This document shows positions 5,531-6,852 of a stretch of DNA of 6,852 bases, piece after piece. How positions within the stretch are numbered: position 1 is the stretch's first letter; the number at the start of each line of letters is the position of its first letter. The notes beneath the pieces were generated by a model. That model was not told where the DNA came from, searched no databases, and saw only the letters and a program-made list of their open reading frames with translations. A program made the translations under genes and the position numbers. Source of the DNA: Deferribacteraceae bacterium (GTDB lineage Bacteria > Chrysiogenota > Deferribacteres > Deferribacterales > JAISNW01); assembly GCA_031278965.1 (NCBI GenBank), contig JAITJJ010000197.1:1-6852 (forward strand). Direction: 5' to 3'.

Positions 5531-6852
5531 TCATTCGCTTTGAAGGCTCAGAGTTTCGGAATCTGACGGCATCCATGTATACGGTTTATAGCCGGATGCG
5601 CTGAAGATATAGCTGCTGTAATCAATATTCCCGTTCTTAAAACTGTAGCCGCCGTCTTTGCCGTCGCCGTATTTGTAATACATCACAGAGAGTATATCAA
5701 AAGACGCTTTCCCTTCGGCATCCGTTAACTCCGTTTGCGAAATACCGCCTTCCGGCATATTAAGAGTAACGGATCTATTAGTGACAGGATTTCCGCTACC
5801 GTCTGAAAAGAGAAAAGTTTTTCTTTTGCCGTAGGATATTTCCATATTGCCGCTGCCTCCGTAAAAGTGCGGTTTTATCTCTTCCTCTGCAAGGTTGACG
5901 AGTATTGAATCTATAATGCGGTTTTGAAAGGTGTTCCAATACCAGAAACCGATGCGGACGGGATAAAAGAATTTATGATCGCTGTCGCGCCCTATCTTTT
6001 CCAAAGTGTTGCGGTAAAAACGGACCCCGCTTCCGATCCCGTAACCCTCCCCTATTATTATATGGCTGACGTTGCTTATAAAGCGGTTATCCTCAAAAAC
6101 CGTGGTGTCGGGAATGATCAGAGATGTCGAGCCGCCGCCCTGAACCGTAACGGGGGCAATGGCGTTGTTTACATCCCCGTTGTAGTATATTAAATGGTGA
6201 TCCCACGGATGCTCTGTAACTCCCAGGTTTCCGGGCATTGCCTCTGTTTTTACGGTGTTGTGCCTGTAAATAATATTTTTGTCGTCCGAGCTGTTAGCTG
6301 TCCAGATACCGCGCGCCATAGTGCAGTTATTCGTAGCTTTCAATACGATTGTATTCCCTTCATAGATCATATTCTCGGCGGGGCTGCTCTCAAAATTTGT
6401 AAAGCGCATTCCGGCAACAGAGGATTTGCGGGAATATTCGTCGCTGCGCTGTACAGGCGCAAAGCACCAAATATAGATGAAGTTGTCTTTGGCAAGAAAG
6501 TTCCGTCCCCAACCTATCCCTATCGGGTGATAGCCCATGCCGAAAATTTTGTTGTTTTTTAAGACGGCGTTGTCGTCCCCGCCCAGAGCAAAGCTGTTGG
6601 TAACAAAGGAATCGCTGTAGAGCTCGTTGTCATGGACAAACGCGGCGTCGTCTATGCCGCGTTGCCGGAAACGGCGGAGGGAGTTGTAATAAACTTCGGA
6701 ATCAGTAGACGATGAAACCAGAGCGCGCACCGCCATGTGCCGATCTTTGACAACGCTTCCGCGGTCATAGAGAAGGTTATGATGGGTTTTGCCTTTATTT
6801 GTATACATGCCGGGGGTGCTTTCGCTGTAGTAGTCAACGGTAAGCCCGGCAA
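5531..6852 (-). CDS. Parallel beta-helix repeat protein, partial (N-terminus outside window)
   Basis: The frame is open from the right edge to TGA at 5531-5533. The ATG at 6808 is probably internal, because the frame stays open upstream of it and reads plausible protein (AGLTVDYYSESTPG) to the edge. Counting from that Met (425 aa), residues 1 to about 305 contain repeating rungs with asparagine-ladder patterns: VHDNELY, VLKNNKIFG, FLAKDNFIY, MIYEGNTIV, IIYRHNTVK, VFEDNRFIS, VRFYRNTLE and FQNRIIDSI. This is the pattern of a right-handed parallel beta-helix (pectate-lyase-like fold). Residues about 325-375 (LFSDGSGNPVTNRSVTLN, LTDAEGKASFDI) resemble an Ig-like/carboxypeptidase-regulatory-like domain. 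Such proteins are usually exported and bind or cut polysaccharide, but no catalytic motif is recognised, and a signal peptide would lie outside the window. It converges on the nif operon and has no evident link to nitrogen fixation. No LPXTG or membrane anchor is seen at the C-terminus. Confidence 0.85.
   Translation of the reverse strand, partial: AGLTVDYYSESTPGMYTNKGKTHHNLLYDRGSVVKDRHMAVRALVSSSTDSEVYYNSLRRFRQRGIDDAAFVHDNELYSDSFVTNSFALGGDDNAVLKNNKIFGMGYHPIGIGWGRNFLAKDNFIYIWCFAPVQRSDEYSRKSSVAGMRFTNFESSPAENMIYEGNTIVLKATNNCTMARGIWTANSSDDKNIIYRHNTVKTEAMPGNLGVTEHPWDHHLIYYNGDVNNAIAPVTVQGGGSTSLIIPDTTVFEDNRFISNVSHIIIGEGYGIGSGVRFYRNTLEKIGRDSDHKFFYPVRIGFWYWNTFQNRIIDSILVNLAEEEIKPHFYGGSGNMEISYGKRKTFLFSDGSGNPVTNRSVTLNMPEGGISQTELTDAEGKASFDILSVMYYKYGDGKDGGYSFKNGNIDYSSYIFSASGYKPYTWMPSDSETLSLQSE

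Noticed and set aside
5924..6562. Two end-to-end plus-strand open frames opposite the beta-helix gene
   Set aside because: They lack recognisable domains and ribosome sites. The minus-strand frame is long, continuous and has a coherent repeat pattern, so these are shadows.
6652..6852. Second minus-strand frame reaching the right edge
   Set aside because: It overlaps the beta-helix frame, which is itself open to the edge and reads as a continuation of that protein.

Overview
The window holds the downstream part of a nitrogen-fixation (nif) operon on the plus strand, nifD(end)-nifK-nifE-nifN-B, facing the 3' part of an unrelated minus-strand gene for a secreted-type beta-helix protein. Coding density is very high and no stretch over 300 bases lacks a gene.

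Region by region: 1-39 is the last 12 codons of an upstream reading frame, most likely nifD. Bases 55-1419 encode NifK, the beta subunit of the MoFe protein, in the short N-terminus form typical of Clostridium and the strict-anaerobe nitrogenase groups. Bases 1422-2792 encode NifE. Bases 2812-5487 encode one 891-residue polypeptide that joins NifN, the radical-SAM protein NifB and a NifX-like domain. Bases 5488-5530 are the only gap between convergent genes and hold a small hairpin terminator. From 5531 to the right edge, on the minus strand, runs a parallel beta-helix protein with a C-terminal Ig-like/carboxypeptidase-regulatory-like domain. Its N-terminus lies outside the window.

How the genes work together: the NifB part makes the 8Fe-9S-C precursor (NifB-co). 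The NifX-like part may hold or hand on that cluster. NifE with the NifN part forms the scaffold on which the precursor is matured with Mo and homocitrate into FeMo-co. The finished cofactor goes into the NifD-NifK tetramer, whose P-cluster is half-ligated by NifK. The near-zero gaps (2 and 19 bases) suggest one polycistronic mRNA with translational coupling.

Organism: the order D-K-E-NB, the fused NifN-B and the short NifK are known from Clostridium pasteurianum and several other obligate anaerobes. The strong AAGGAGG ribosome site before nifK argues against Bacteroidetes, where such sites are rare. GC content looks moderate by eye. The lineage cannot be fixed from the window. This looks like a well-formed Mo-nitrogenase operon, not a new system. 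The points worth a second look are the three-part fusion, the cysteine pattern of its NifN part, an extra cysteine in NifK, and a hairpin lying in the linker of the fusion.
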